DNA of 64,000 nt from CAYQUO01 sp964420835 (GTDB lineage: Bacteria > Chloroflexota > Anaerolineae > Anaerolineales > Anaerolineaceae), in the NCBI GenBank assembly GCA_964420835.1, contig CAYQUO010000006.1:1-64000 (forward strand). The letters are read 5' to 3'. Positions 17,413 through 26,345 of the stretch are shown piece after piece. Position numbers and translations under genes: made by a program. Below the pieces are notes generated by a model. It was not told where the DNA came from. It was given only the letters and a program-made list of their open reading frames with translations, and did no database searches. Positions within the stretch are counted from its first letter, which is position 1. Every line of letters starts with the position of its first letter.

Positions 17413-19665
17413 ATGGCTGCAACTGATCTGCCATACCTTCCGGGTTCTCCAGCGGGGCCATTCCCTTTAGGTCGTTTCCTGCCGTTCCTGCCCAAGGGCA
17501 TGGTGGCTGCATGGCTTCAGCAGAACCTGACCCAGGGAGAATGGCTCCTGGACCCGCTCGGATCATCTCCTCAGGCAGATATTGAGGCTGCCAAGGCCGG
17601 TTACAAGGTTCTTGCGGTTTGTAAAAACCCGGTAACCGCATTCATACTACGGATGATGGCTTCCTCCGTTGCCAACGCCAGAATGATCTCAGCGCTTGCC
17701 GATTTGGGCAGTTCCCGCAAAGGCGACCAACGTCTGGATCTTCATTTTCGAGCACTTTATGAAACCCGGTGCCTAAACTGCAACCAACTGATCCAGGCTG
17801 ATGAATACCGTTGGCGGCGCGGTGACACTGTGCCAAGTTCACGCATCTACCATTGCCCATTTTGTCACCATGAAGGTGAATTCCCCCCCGGCCCGGAAGA
17901 TTTAGCGGCACTAGCCCTTGCCGGCAATGATGCTCTTGTTCGGGCTCGCGCACTGGAGCGGCTAAATTTTGGAGGCCAACCCAATCCATTGGCTGGTGAG
18001 GCAGTGGGCATCTACCTGGCCCGCCCGCTGTACTTCATTTTCCAGGTCTTGAGCAGGATGGAAGGCTTCTTTGCTGCACCAGAACTGCAGGACAGGCTAA
18101 GGGCTTTGTTGCTGGTCTGCATGGACGAAGGATGTTCTCTATCGCCCTCAACTGCATCAAAGAGTCGTCCAAAACAATTGACCGCCCCGCCAATAATCCG
18201 GGAGAAAAACCTTTGGAAACTGATGGATGAGGCGGTTAAATTGATCGCTACTGGTGAATCGCCTGTGCCAATCACTTTCTGGCCGGATATCACCTTGCCT
18301 GATCCCGGTATCTGCCTGTATCAAGGACGCCTGACCGATCTGTTGCCGCTGCCTGCCAGGCTGAAGCCGTCAGCAGTGGTAAGCGTTCTCCCTCGGCCCA
18401 ATCAGGCTTATTGGGCGCTCTCGGCTCTTTGGACTGCCTGGCTTTGGGGAAAGCAGGCTGCCTTTCCCCTGCGAGGAGCTCTGCAAAGAAAACGATACAA
18501 CTGGGATTGGCACACAGGAGCCCTTTACCATAATTTTCACAATATCCGCAACATGCTTCAAACAGGTATTCCGGTCTTTACGATTTTGCCGGAATTATCT
18601 ACAGGTTTCCTGGCAGCCTCATATGTGGCTGCCCGTGGAGCCGGTTTCAATTTAACAGGTCTCGCAATGAGATCAAGTGATGAACTGGCTCAAATGACCT
18701 TTCAGGTGGGTCCTGACAAATTAGAACCACACGAGATTGATTTGGAGCAACTCTTTCGCCTTGCCATTCAGGACCATCTGTCACAAACCAATCAGCCAGC
18801 GGATGCTCTTACATTAACCGGTGGATGTATTACCAGGTTGTCAGCATTTCCAATTCCGATGAACGAAGATCGCTTCCCCAATTTGAAATGGGTAAACGAT
18901 ATCCAGCGAAGTTGGAAAAACATTTTTTCCACTGCAGGGTACCTAGTCCGTTATCATTCATTGGCGTCAGAAGGTGAAGCCGGGCTCTTCTGGTTCCCCG
19001 AATCCGGCCTGATTACGGATGCACTTCCTTTGAATGACCGGATTGAGATGGAAGTACTTGATCTGCTACGAAAATATTCGAAGATATCCGTGGCTTTGGT
19101 TGAGCAGGAACTTTGTCGAAAATTCCCTGGGGTGATGCCCCCATCCAGGGAGTATCTTGTTGCCTGCATGGAATCGTATGCTTCGCCCATTTTTCAAGAG
19201 AATGACACCTGGGAGCTTCTGCTTTCTGAAACGACTGCTGCCAGAGAAAAAGATCTTCAAACCATTGTTAAATTGGTCCATGCAGTGGGGAATCGGCTGG
19301 GCTTCACGGCAGCCGGTGAAAACAATGTTCAATGGAAAGATCAAAATGGGAACATTGTTTACAATATCTATGTGATCACGTCCAGCGTGATCTTTCCTTA
19401 TATCTCAAAAGTGCAACCAGTGCCTAATAACAATTGCATACTCATCCTGCCGGGAAGCCGCTCCGCATTGCTGGCAAGGAAGCTGAAGCGTGATCCACGC
19501 CTTGCTGCTCTTTCTGAAGGATGGCGCTTCATCAAGTTCCGCCACCTGCGATTGTTTCATACAAGCCGTGAAAACAGGCTGGCGGAATGGGAAAAATGGC
19601 TGGAAGAAGACCAACCCGGCTGGGAGGAAGCCACGCAAATTCCGTTAATAAAAGACGAGGCTTAA
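17413..19665 (+). CDS. Divergent methylase-fold protein with zinc ribbon
   Basis: Large protein (750 residues from the ATG at 17413; the start is uncertain and lacks a good ribosome-binding site). It resembles the DUF1156-like family of large N6-adenine/N4-cytosine DNA methylases: an early LLDPLGSSPQADIEAAKAGY matches the SAM-binding strand-loop-helix region, a CLNCNQ...CPFCHHEG four-Cys zinc ribbon follows at about 120-160, and VLPRPNQAYWALSALWTAW matches the region around the DPPY catalytic motif. Neither catalytic motif is intact: the FxGxG-type loop is DPLGSSP and the (D/N)PPY tetrapeptide is replaced. It may be a non-catalytic nucleic-acid binding relative. It stands alone between terminators, with no restriction gene nearby. 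Confidence 0.5.
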   Translation: MAATDLPYLPGSPAGPFPLGRFLPFLPKGMVAAWLQQNLTQGEWLLDPLGSSPQADIEAAKAGYKVLAVCKNPVTAFILRMMASSVANARMISALADLGSSRKGDQRLDLHFRALYETRCLNCNQLIQADEYRWRRGDTVPSSRIYHCPFCHHEGEFPPGPEDLAALALAGNDALVRARALERLNFGGQPNPLAGEAVGIYLARPLYFIFQVLSRMEGFFAAPELQDRLRALLLVCMDEGCSLSPSTASKSRPKQLTAPPIIREKNLWKLMDEAVKLIATGESPVPITFWPDITLPDPGICLYQGRLTDLLPLPARLKPSAVVSVLPRPNQAYWALSALWTAWLWGKQAAFPLRGALQRKRYNWDWHTGALYHNFHNIRNMLQTGIPVFTILPELSTGFLAASYVAARGAGFNLTGLAMRSSDELAQMTFQVGPDKLEPHEIDLEQLFRLAIQDHLSQTNQPADALTLTGGCITRLSAFPIPMNEDRFPNLKWVNDIQRSWKNIFSTAGYLVRYHSLASEGEAGLFWFPESGLITDALPLNDRIEMEVLDLLRKYSKISVALVEQELCRKFPGVMPPSREYLVACMESYASPIFQENDTWELLLSETTAAREKDLQTIVKLVHAVGNRLGFTAAGENNVQWKDQNGNIVYNIYVITSSVIFPYISKVQPVPNNNCILILPGSRSALLARKLKRDPRLAALSEGWRFIKFRHLRLFHTSRENRLAEWEKWLEEDQPGWEEATQIPLIKDEA

Positions 19666-19672
19666 ACCTCGT
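19655..19672. terminator. Weak hairpin between convergent genes
   Basis: ACGAGG/CCTCGT stem with a six-base loop, spanning the stop of the methylase-like gene. On the minus strand it is followed by CTTTTATT. It could act as a poor terminator for the PBP gene or for both. Confidence 0.35.
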
Positions 19673-19685
19673 ATTTCGGGTGAAA

Positions 19686-22600
19686 TTAGGGGGTTTCGGT
19701 AGGTGTCGGTGTTTGAGTTTCCGTCGGAATAGCCGTATTCGTTGGCTCCAGGGTTGCTGTAGGGGTGATTGTGGGTGTAGGAGTGGGCAAATTGAAATTC
19801 AGGTGTAGTCGCTTTTCGGCGTATTTCTCATCCGTGCTGTTCATGTAGATTCTTAAAGTAACCCTGCCGGAAGGGATGTCCTTGATATCCCAGGTGAATA
19901 ATCGTTCAGGCTGTTGGTACTGCATGGTTGCTCCTTCCAACAGGATGTGCCAGTCACCGGGGTCATCACCCACACCGTATTCAAGATTGTAATCCTTGAA
20001 GTTGGACGAGGCAAAAACAACCGCGTAGATATCCAACGGCCCACTCACAATCGTCTGGCCTTCATTCAACCCTGCAAAATGGATGGTTGCTTTCGGGCCA
20101 TTCGTACCGCATTCGTGTTCAGGTGGGAAGAAAAATGGCTCCTCGAACCCATTACTTTTCGCCCAATTCTTCCCTTCTTCTGTTTCTTTAATCCACTTTT
20201 GCGCCCAAGAGTCGTCGACATTGATGGCAAATTCTTCCTTTACGGTATCCGAACAATAGGGCGAAGCCTTCAAGTCTGTCCAGGTATCAATGCTGACCTT
20301 GTGCCAAAGGTCATCCTTCGATGGCAGTGGTAACTGGTCATATGCAAAAATCTCGCTCCGTTGCGTGGGACACCATTCGGAGGGTTCCGTTCCAGAGACA
20401 GCGCAGATGACTTTGTCAACAACCCTCTCCGGCCTGTTGAAAGGTGCCGGATTGTTCCCGGTGATCAGCGGAATTGCAAACTGCATAAATTCTGCCCAGA
20501 TGGGCGCCGCTCCACTTAATCCGGTGGTGTTAACCATGGGTGAATTATCTGCATTACCCACCCAAACCCCAACCGCCAGGTTGGGGGTGTAGCCCAGGGT
20601 CCAGTTGTCCCGGAAATCATTGGTTGTGCCGGTTTTTGCTGCTGCCCGGAAAGGCAGGTTCAATACCGAAGCCGCTCCAAACATTGGCGTTCGGGCGTCA
20701 TTGTCAGAAAGGATGGATGTAATCAGGTAAGCGTGTTCGGGCCGGATGACTTGTTCTGCAGCCGGGGGACCGGTTTCAAAGATCACGTTCCCTGAAAAAT
20801 CCTCGATGCGGGTAATAGCTACGGGAGGAACCCGAATTCCGCTGTTGGCAAAAGTTGCAAAAGCGCCTGTTAATTCCAACAGGGACACTTCTCCGCCACC
20901 CAGGGTAAGAGCCAGGCCATAATCGTTCCTTGTCAGTGTTGTAATGCCAAGCCTTTCCGCAAACTTGATGAAACCCTCTTCTTCAGGGGTTGAGGGGTCA
21001 TCATATATCCCGACAAATTGCAGGGTTTTTACAGCCGGCACATTATAGGAGTTTGCAAGGGCGCTGCGCACTGTCACCGGGCCATGAAATCGGCCGTCAT
21101 AATTCACCGGAATGTATGGCGGTGCAGGGTCATTCGGAATACCTGATGGCGGGAACTCGCTCGGGACATCCCAGATCAGCGTGGCCGGAGTCCACCCCTT
21201 TTCAAAAGCGGCCGTGTAGGTCAGGGGCTTGATGGAGGAGCCGGGCTGTCGCGGGGCAATGGCCATGTTCACCTGCCCATCAATCTCCTCGTTATAAAAA
21301 CCCGCTGATCCAACCATGGCCAGGATCTCTCCGCTGCTGGGTTGGATTGCCACCAGTGCCCCATCACTCATTTGCCGGTCTGCGTGTTGTTCAACCTGGT
21401 TGATAACGATCTGCTCGGCGGCTTGTTGCAACCGGGGGTCCAGGGTCGTATAAACCGTAAAACCGGATCGGTAGATGGTCTGCGCATCATATTGCTGCTC
21501 CAACAAGGAACGAATATACATCACCCAATGTGGAAAGCGTATTTCCTGTTGTGCCATTTGAAATGGATAGTTTTCCATCTCTCTGGCTGCATTTTGTGCC
21601 TCCGGAGCATCGACACAGACAGGTTTAACATTGGAGAGAACTTCAATGCAACCCTTTTCCCCACTGAGCTGGTACATAAGGACCAGAACCTGCTTATGCC
21701 GGTTCAATGTCTCTTCCCGGTTGGTGAAAATGTCGTATACAGCTGGTGCCTGTGGAAGCCCCGCCAGAAAAGAGCCCTGGCTGAGAGTCAGTTGGCGAGC
21801 CGTTGTTTGAAAATAGGTTTCAGCAGCAGCCTCGATCCCATAAGCAAGATTGCCATAATAGGACTCGTTCAGGTATAACTCCAGGATTTCATCCTTTGAA
21901 TACTTGCGGGTGATCTCAGCAGCCAGGACGATCTCCCTGGCCTTCCGTTGAACGGTCTTTTCATACCGCTCTTCTGGTGAAAGCAACAGCATCCGAGCCA
22001 GCTGCTGGGTGATCGTTGATGCCCCTGAAACAACCTCCCCACTGGTGTAATTTTGAATCAACGCTCGGGCAATTGCAAATGGATCGTATCCCGGATGGTT
22101 GTAGTAATCCTTGTCCTCGGTGGCAATCGTTGCCGCGATCAAATAAGGGGATATTTCATCCAACTTAACATAGGTCCTTCGACCGGCATTGGGATCCAGG
22201 ATTTCATAAAGCAGGTTGCCCTCCCTGTCCATAATTCGGGTGGTTTCAAATTGCGAGGCCCGGTTTTTAAGTTCAGAAACGTTGGGCAGCGTCCTCGCGA
22301 TAGCAAAATATTGAATAATTACCACCGAAACTGCCGCCAGGGAAATAATTACCAGCATAAAAACAAGAGTGAGCAACAATTTCCAAATACACCCCCGGTT
22401 GGCGATAAGACTGGAGGTTCTATTCCGCTGTTTTCCCTTCCGACTGCGGGTGGATGGTTGTGCCACAGGCTTGGAATCTCTTGTTTTCACCATTGAAGAT
22501 GGCCTGGTGTGCATTGGTGCTGTTGCGGATGATCTTTGCCACCTGGATTCAAGGGGTTCGTCGGCTGTAGAAAAAGTCGTCGGTGTTACCAGCGTGGACT

Positions 22601-23075
22601 CCATATCGATTTCTTCCACTGGTTCCGGTGGCATCTTGTTTTCCTCAAACCCTGCAGAAGAATGTTGTGCATCCGGAATGGTTTCCCCTTGAGTAAAAAC
22701 CGGTTGACCCGGTGGGGTAATCCCCGCCTGTGTCGGATCCACCGGGTGAGAACCGGGGGTTAAATGAGCCGGCAATGGTCCTTCGGGCTCCGGCTGCCAG
22801 CCCACACTTTTCCCGGGTTCCATGCCATAATTGGGGGATGGTATTTGGTCCGGACCCGGCTGTTCATCATTGCTGGATTTTTCCGGATTCAATATATCAT
22901 TTGTTGTCGCCGGTTGATCACCGGTATCAGAGGTCAATTCTGGTTGGCTCAAATCATTTTCGGCCAAAATCCTGCGCATGCGCCTGGAAATTGTGCCCTC
23001 ATCAGAAACCCCTTCTCCATTATCTCCTGAAGGGTTTCGGTCCATCGGCAGGGAAGAATCGTCAGGATCTTTCAT
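19686..23075 (-). CDS. Class A penicillin-binding protein (PBP1A type)
   Basis: Bifunctional peptidoglycan glycosyltransferase/transpeptidase of 1129 residues. A long, Pro/Glu/Ser-rich N-terminal region of about 230 residues is followed by one membrane segment (about 230-257). GT51 motifs come next: ATEDKDYYNHPGYDP with the catalytic Glu, GASTITQQLARML, and LELYLNESYYG. The transpeptidase has GSSIKPL (SxxK), SYN (SxN) and AAAKTGTTNDFRD (KTG). The C-terminus ends in a Thr/Pro-rich tail after an Ig-like stretch. PBP1A is usually 700-900 residues; the N-terminal extension is the odd part. A TG-T-TAAAAT extended -10 on the minus strand (23137-23142) may drive it. Confidence 0.93.
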   Translation of the reverse strand: MKDPDDSSLPMDRNPSGDNGEGVSDEGTISRRMRRILAENDLSQPELTSDTGDQPATTNDILNPEKSSNDEQPGPDQIPSPNYGMEPGKSVGWQPEPEGPLPAHLTPGSHPVDPTQAGITPPGQPVFTQGETIPDAQHSSAGFEENKMPPEPVEEIDMESTLVTPTTFSTADEPLESRWQRSSATAPMHTRPSSMVKTRDSKPVAQPSTRSRKGKQRNRTSSLIANRGCIWKLLLTLVFMLVIISLAAVSVVIIQYFAIARTLPNVSELKNRASQFETTRIMDREGNLLYEILDPNAGRRTYVKLDEISPYLIAATIATEDKDYYNHPGYDPFAIARALIQNYTSGEVVSGASTITQQLARMLLLSPEERYEKTVQRKAREIVLAAEITRKYSKDEILELYLNESYYGNLAYGIEAAAETYFQTTARQLTLSQGSFLAGLPQAPAVYDIFTNREETLNRHKQVLVLMYQLSGEKGCIEVLSNVKPVCVDAPEAQNAAREMENYPFQMAQQEIRFPHWVMYIRSLLEQQYDAQTIYRSGFTVYTTLDPRLQQAAEQIVINQVEQHADRQMSDGALVAIQPSSGEILAMVGSAGFYNEEIDGQVNMAIAPRQPGSSIKPLTYTAAFEKGWTPATLIWDVPSEFPPSGIPNDPAPPYIPVNYDGRFHGPVTVRSALANSYNVPAVKTLQFVGIYDDPSTPEEEGFIKFAERLGITTLTRNDYGLALTLGGGEVSLLELTGAFATFANSGIRVPPVAITRIEDFSGNVIFETGPPAAEQVIRPEHAYLITSILSDNDARTPMFGAASVLNLPFRAAAKTGTTNDFRDNWTLGYTPNLAVGVWVGNADNSPMVNTTGLSGAAPIWAEFMQFAIPLITGNNPAPFNRPERVVDKVICAVSGTEPSEWCPTQRSEIFAYDQLPLPSKDDLWHKVSIDTWTDLKASPYCSDTVKEEFAINVDDSWAQKWIKETEEGKNWAKSNGFEEPFFFPPEHECGTNGPKATIHFAGLNEGQTIVSGPLDIYAVVFASSNFKDYNLEYGVGDDPGDWHILLEGATMQYQQPERLFTWDIKDIPSGRVTLRIYMNSTDEKYAEKRLHLNFNLPTPTPTITPTATLEPTNTAIPTETQTPTPTETP

Positions 23076-23178
23076 TATTATCGGGAAACAAACACCCCCT
23101 GGCTGCCTTTCTTCTTATTGGTGTTCATTTCATCCGATTTTAACATATTTCCTCCATCCTTCATTGCAGGGCCTTAAA

Positions 23179-23207
23179 TTGACCCGGCCTTTGAAACATC
23201 GTACAAT
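23179..23207 (+). promoter_or_regulatory. Promoter placed for a leaderless transcript
   Basis: TTGACC (23179-23184), 17-base spacer, TACAAT (23202-23207). The expected first transcribed base is 23214, which is the A of the ATG of the next gene. Confidence 0.65.
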
Positions 23208-23213
23208 CTGCTT

Positions 23214-25604
23214 ATGTATCGCAACGAAGCAGACCATCTCTCCTCCGCTTGCATGACCCTTGCAGCAGATGCACGTTTGTCCACTGTTAATTATTTGGAC
23301 GATCAGATTTGGGAGATCGTTCCAGGGACAGGTGAACCAGCCTCTCTCTGCCTGCAAACCACCTACGGGTTGCGCGCCCGATGGATGCGATTGTTCCCGC
23401 GCTTCAACTACAAACAGACCGAATACACAAACCCGCTTTTGTTTCACCAGCCGGTAACATGTCGGAAAAACTATCCAAATTATCTATCCCTTGAATTTAC
23501 ACCCTCGCAGGGATTTCAAATTCAAGCAGATTATTGGGCACCTGAATCGCACACCATCGCAGGCCGTCTGCGGTTTCGAAACGTGGGTGTCTTACCGGAA
23601 CCAATCCGTTTCGAATGGGTTGCATTGTTGAATCCATCTGCAAACGGTGAGCCAATGGCTCCTGTCAAGGCCGGCGGTGGTTTTATTATGGAGGGAATAA
23701 GTGGTGGTCTTTACCCGGTTTGTGTAATCTCAAAACAATCCGTACCGGTGTACAGTCCATACCCCGCCCTGTCATTGGAATTCACCCTCTTCCCGGGGGA
23801 TGTTCAGGATGTGTTTTGGGCGCTTGCTACCCTGTCCGAGGCGGTTCAGTCAAGAACTTTGGCGGAACAAACATTGAAACGCAACTGGGATGCCGAATAC
23901 GCCCGTGTTGAAATGGAAAACGAGCGCAGGAGAATTTCCGTCTTTACAGGGAATCCCGATTGGGATCGCGTGTTCGCTCTAAGCCAAAAAGTGGCCGGCA
24001 GCCTGGTGCTTTCATCCGGCCCATCGCTGCCATATCCATCCTTTGTGCTCAACCGCACGCCAGACTTTGGTTATTCGCCAAGGCAGGATGGCCTTGATCA
24101 CCCGTTTTCCTGGCAGGGGCAGGACGCCTTAAGCGCCTATTACCTTGCCGGCATACTCCTTCCGGGTAATATCGATTTGGTTGTTGGCATCCTTAACAAT
24201 TTCCTTGTTGGCGCAAAAAGCGGGCAACTGCCCGATTGGAAGCCCGGCCTGGCAGGTCAGAGATCAGGATGGCTCGCTTTTCCAATCCTGGCATCCCTTG
24301 CCGAGAGGATAGACCGGTTCCAGGATGACTCTCGCTGGCTGGAGGATATCTATTCCCCGTTAGTGCACCTGATCGACGCATGGTTTTCTTCTCAACATGA
24401 TCAGGACCAGGATGGCTGGCCGGAATGGACCAATTCGCTCCAGGCGGGTCTGGATAATGTTCCATTGTTCTCGCGGTCACAGCCCAATGGTGAAAGTGTG
24501 CCCATCAATACGGTTGAAACGCCCCTGCTGGCAGCCCTGCTTTATCATGAGTGCAGGTGTCTGGTTAAACTGGCTTCCAAGGTCGAGGATGGCAAGACCA
24601 TCCCTTCCCTGGAAAAGCGGATGCGGCAACTGGAAGCCCGCATGGAAGACGCCTGGGATGAAAGGAACGGTCTATACCGCTATCGGGATGCGCTCTCCCA
24701 TCAAGTTCCGGAAGCCAGGAACCTAGCCGAGAAAAATGGTTCGGGTTCCATAGAAATGGATTGCCGCCTGGACTTCCCGCAAACTTTATTAATTACCTTA
24801 AGGAGAAAAACCGGCACATCGGTAACACCGGTTATCAAACTGGTCGGTGAATGCAATGGAACAGCGACCGAAGAGGAGATCAGGGCTACCGATTATTCTT
24901 GGTTTGATGATCATTTTTTCCATCGAACGAAAAAAGAATATGACCGGCTGTATCAGGTCATCCTTAATGGACTGGATAGTGCTGACCAATTTTCCCTCCG
25001 GACCATCAACTACCACCACCAGGACATCAGCCAGTTGGTGCCGCTTTGGTCCGGGATAATGGACAAAGCCAAAGTGCGGAAGATGCTGCGCACCAACCTT
25101 TCCAACAAATTCTTGGGGGAGAATGGGATTTCCCTTGCCCCTGTGGAAGAATGGGATCTTGGCGATCCGGCCCTTGCCCAGGTGATTTTGCCCTGGAACC
25201 TTCTTATTGCCGAAGGGATGTTGGCCAACGGCGAGAGGCTCCGGGCGGCAGATCTTGTCAGCCGCATCATGAAAGGTATCATCCTGTCACTGCGTACTGT
25301 TGGATGCTTCAAAGAGTCATACCACGCGCAGGAAAACCGCCCGGCAGGCAACCGGAATTCCCTTGCCGGGCTGGCCCCACTTGGATTGTTCCTGGAATCG
25401 CTCGGTCTTGAAAAAATCTCAAAAGAGGAAATAATTATTAGTGGATATAATCCTTATCCCCATCCAGTTACGGTACAATATGCAGGGATAACGATTTTGT
25501 GCGAGGCAGAGCGTGTACAGGTGACATGGCCTTCAGGGGAGGTCCAACAGCACAAGGGACCAATTCCCTTTCAGGTACGGTTTCCAACCGCCGAAGGCGA
25601 ATGA
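23214..25604 (+). CDS. Six-hairpin glycosidase-like protein (GH63/MGH1-like)
   Basis: A cytoplasmic-looking protein of 796 residues without signal peptide. An N-terminal beta-rich region (about 1-230) precedes an (alpha/alpha)6-type region. There HPFSWQGQDALSAYYLAG, QDQDGWPEWTN (the acidic D-x-D-G-x-x-E loop seen in GH63, trehalase and debranching enzymes) and VILPWNLLIAEGML recall the mannosylglycerate-hydrolase-like/GH63 families. The late FKESYHAQENRPAG could hold the second acidic residue. The substrate is unknown; glycan or glycogen turnover is only a suggestion. There is no ribosome-binding site before the ATG; the promoter predicts a leaderless mRNA. Confidence 0.5.
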   Translation: MYRNEADHLSSACMTLAADARLSTVNYLDDQIWEIVPGTGEPASLCLQTTYGLRARWMRLFPRFNYKQTEYTNPLLFHQPVTCRKNYPNYLSLEFTPSQGFQIQADYWAPESHTIAGRLRFRNVGVLPEPIRFEWVALLNPSANGEPMAPVKAGGGFIMEGISGGLYPVCVISKQSVPVYSPYPALSLEFTLFPGDVQDVFWALATLSEAVQSRTLAEQTLKRNWDAEYARVEMENERRRISVFTGNPDWDRVFALSQKVAGSLVLSSGPSLPYPSFVLNRTPDFGYSPRQDGLDHPFSWQGQDALSAYYLAGILLPGNIDLVVGILNNFLVGAKSGQLPDWKPGLAGQRSGWLAFPILASLAERIDRFQDDSRWLEDIYSPLVHLIDAWFSSQHDQDQDGWPEWTNSLQAGLDNVPLFSRSQPNGESVPINTVETPLLAALLYHECRCLVKLASKVEDGKTIPSLEKRMRQLEARMEDAWDERNGLYRYRDALSHQVPEARNLAEKNGSGSIEMDCRLDFPQTLLITLRRKTGTSVTPVIKLVGECNGTATEEEIRATDYSWFDDHFFHRTKKEYDRLYQVILNGLDSADQFSLRTINYHHQDISQLVPLWSGIMDKAKVRKMLRTNLSNKFLGENGISLAPVEEWDLGDPALAQVILPWNLLIAEGMLANGERLRAADLVSRIMKGIILSLRTVGCFKESYHAQENRPAGNRNSLAGLAPLGLFLESLGLEKISKEEIIISGYNPYPHPVTVQYAGITILCEAERVQVTWPSGEVQQHKGPIPFQVRFPTAEGE

Positions 25605-25622
25605 TAAGGAGGTGAGAAAAGA

Positions 25623-25961
25623 ATGCCGGTGTTACCCTATAAAACCCTTCTGATTGCTGTTGTGCAAACACAGGATACCGACAACGCCCATGAAGCGTTG
25701 AGGAAGTTGGATGTATCCGTACAGCAGCTTCCCAGCACGGGCGGTTTCCTGGGCCGTAAAAATTCCACCCTGTTGATCGCCCTGCCGGAGGAGAAAAAAC
25801 AACCCGTCATCGACGCACTGAATTCCACGTGCAGGCAGAGGATCGAATACATTGCCGTTCCTCTGGAAAGTGCTCCCTTGCCCCTTCCCACCCCCACCCC
25901 GATCAGCATCGGTGGGGCAACGATCTTTGAGTTGGAGATCGAACATTACGAGGAGATATAG
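25623..25961 (+). CDS. PII-like cyclic-di-AMP receptor family protein (DarA/YaaQ), divergent
   Basis: The 112-residue protein belongs to the DUF970/YaaQ family, PII-like trimers that bind cyclic-di-AMP in Firmicutes. Key match: LPSTGGFLGRKNSTLLIALPEE, the T-loop and beta-strand region where the nucleotide binds. It differs from its downstream neighbour by an extra Pro/Thr-rich insertion (LPLPTPTPIS) near the C-terminus and a weaker STGGFL environment. GGAGGTGA precedes the ATG. It follows the glycosidase gene by 18 bases and precedes a second family member by 2 bases, so the pair may form mixed trimers (inference). Confidence 0.82.
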   Translation: MPVLPYKTLLIAVVQTQDTDNAHEALRKLDVSVQQLPSTGGFLGRKNSTLLIALPEEKKQPVIDALNSTCRQRIEYIAVPLESAPLPLPTPTPISIGGATIFELEIEHYEEI

Positions 25962-25963
25962 CC

Positions 25964-26230
25964 ATGAAACTGATCATTGCCATCATTCACGATACAGACA
26001 GCGACGTGGTCTCTCATGCTCTCACCGCGGTTGACTTCCGCGTCACACAGATCGCATCAACGGGTGGTTTCCTGCGCCGGGGAAATACCACCCTGATCGT
26101 CGGGGTGGAAGATGAACAGGTCGAACAGGCGCTGGACATCATCCGCAGGAATTGTACAAAAACGGAAGAAGAGGCAGACAGGAGGGTTGTCCTCTTCGTT
26201 CTCAAAGTCGATCAGTTTACTCACTTCTGA
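25964..26230 (+). CDS. PII-like cyclic-di-AMP receptor (DarA/YaaQ family)
   Basis: The 88-residue protein is close to the canonical DUF970/YaaQ sequence: MKLIIAIIHDTDSDVV, RVTQIASTGGFLRRGNTTL and GVEDEQVEQALDIIRRNC. In characterised members these segments form the cyclic-di-AMP pocket. Its ribosome-binding site GAGGAGATAT overlaps the end of the previous gene. No diadenylate cyclase or holin-like partner is visible in the window. Confidence 0.87.
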   Translation: MKLIIAIIHDTDSDVVSHALTAVDFRVTQIASTGGFLRRGNTTLIVGVEDEQVEQALDIIRRNCTKTEEEADRRVVLFVLKVDQFTHF

Positions 26231-26297
26231 TCTGCGAAACATTTGTACTCCTACGGTGTTTTAAAATATGGTTTTGTTCTCTGTTGGGTGTCATTCT

Positions 26298-26306
26298 TGA
26301 TATAAT
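26298..26306 (+). promoter_or_regulatory. Extended -10 promoter of the DUF4013 gene
   Basis: TGA-TATAAT with a perfect -10 at 26301-26306; no convincing -35. A strong AAAGGAGGTAA lies just before the ATG at 26346. Confidence 0.5.
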
Positions 26307-26345
26307 AACCGATATAAAAACAAGTCAGTCAAAGGAGGTAATAAA

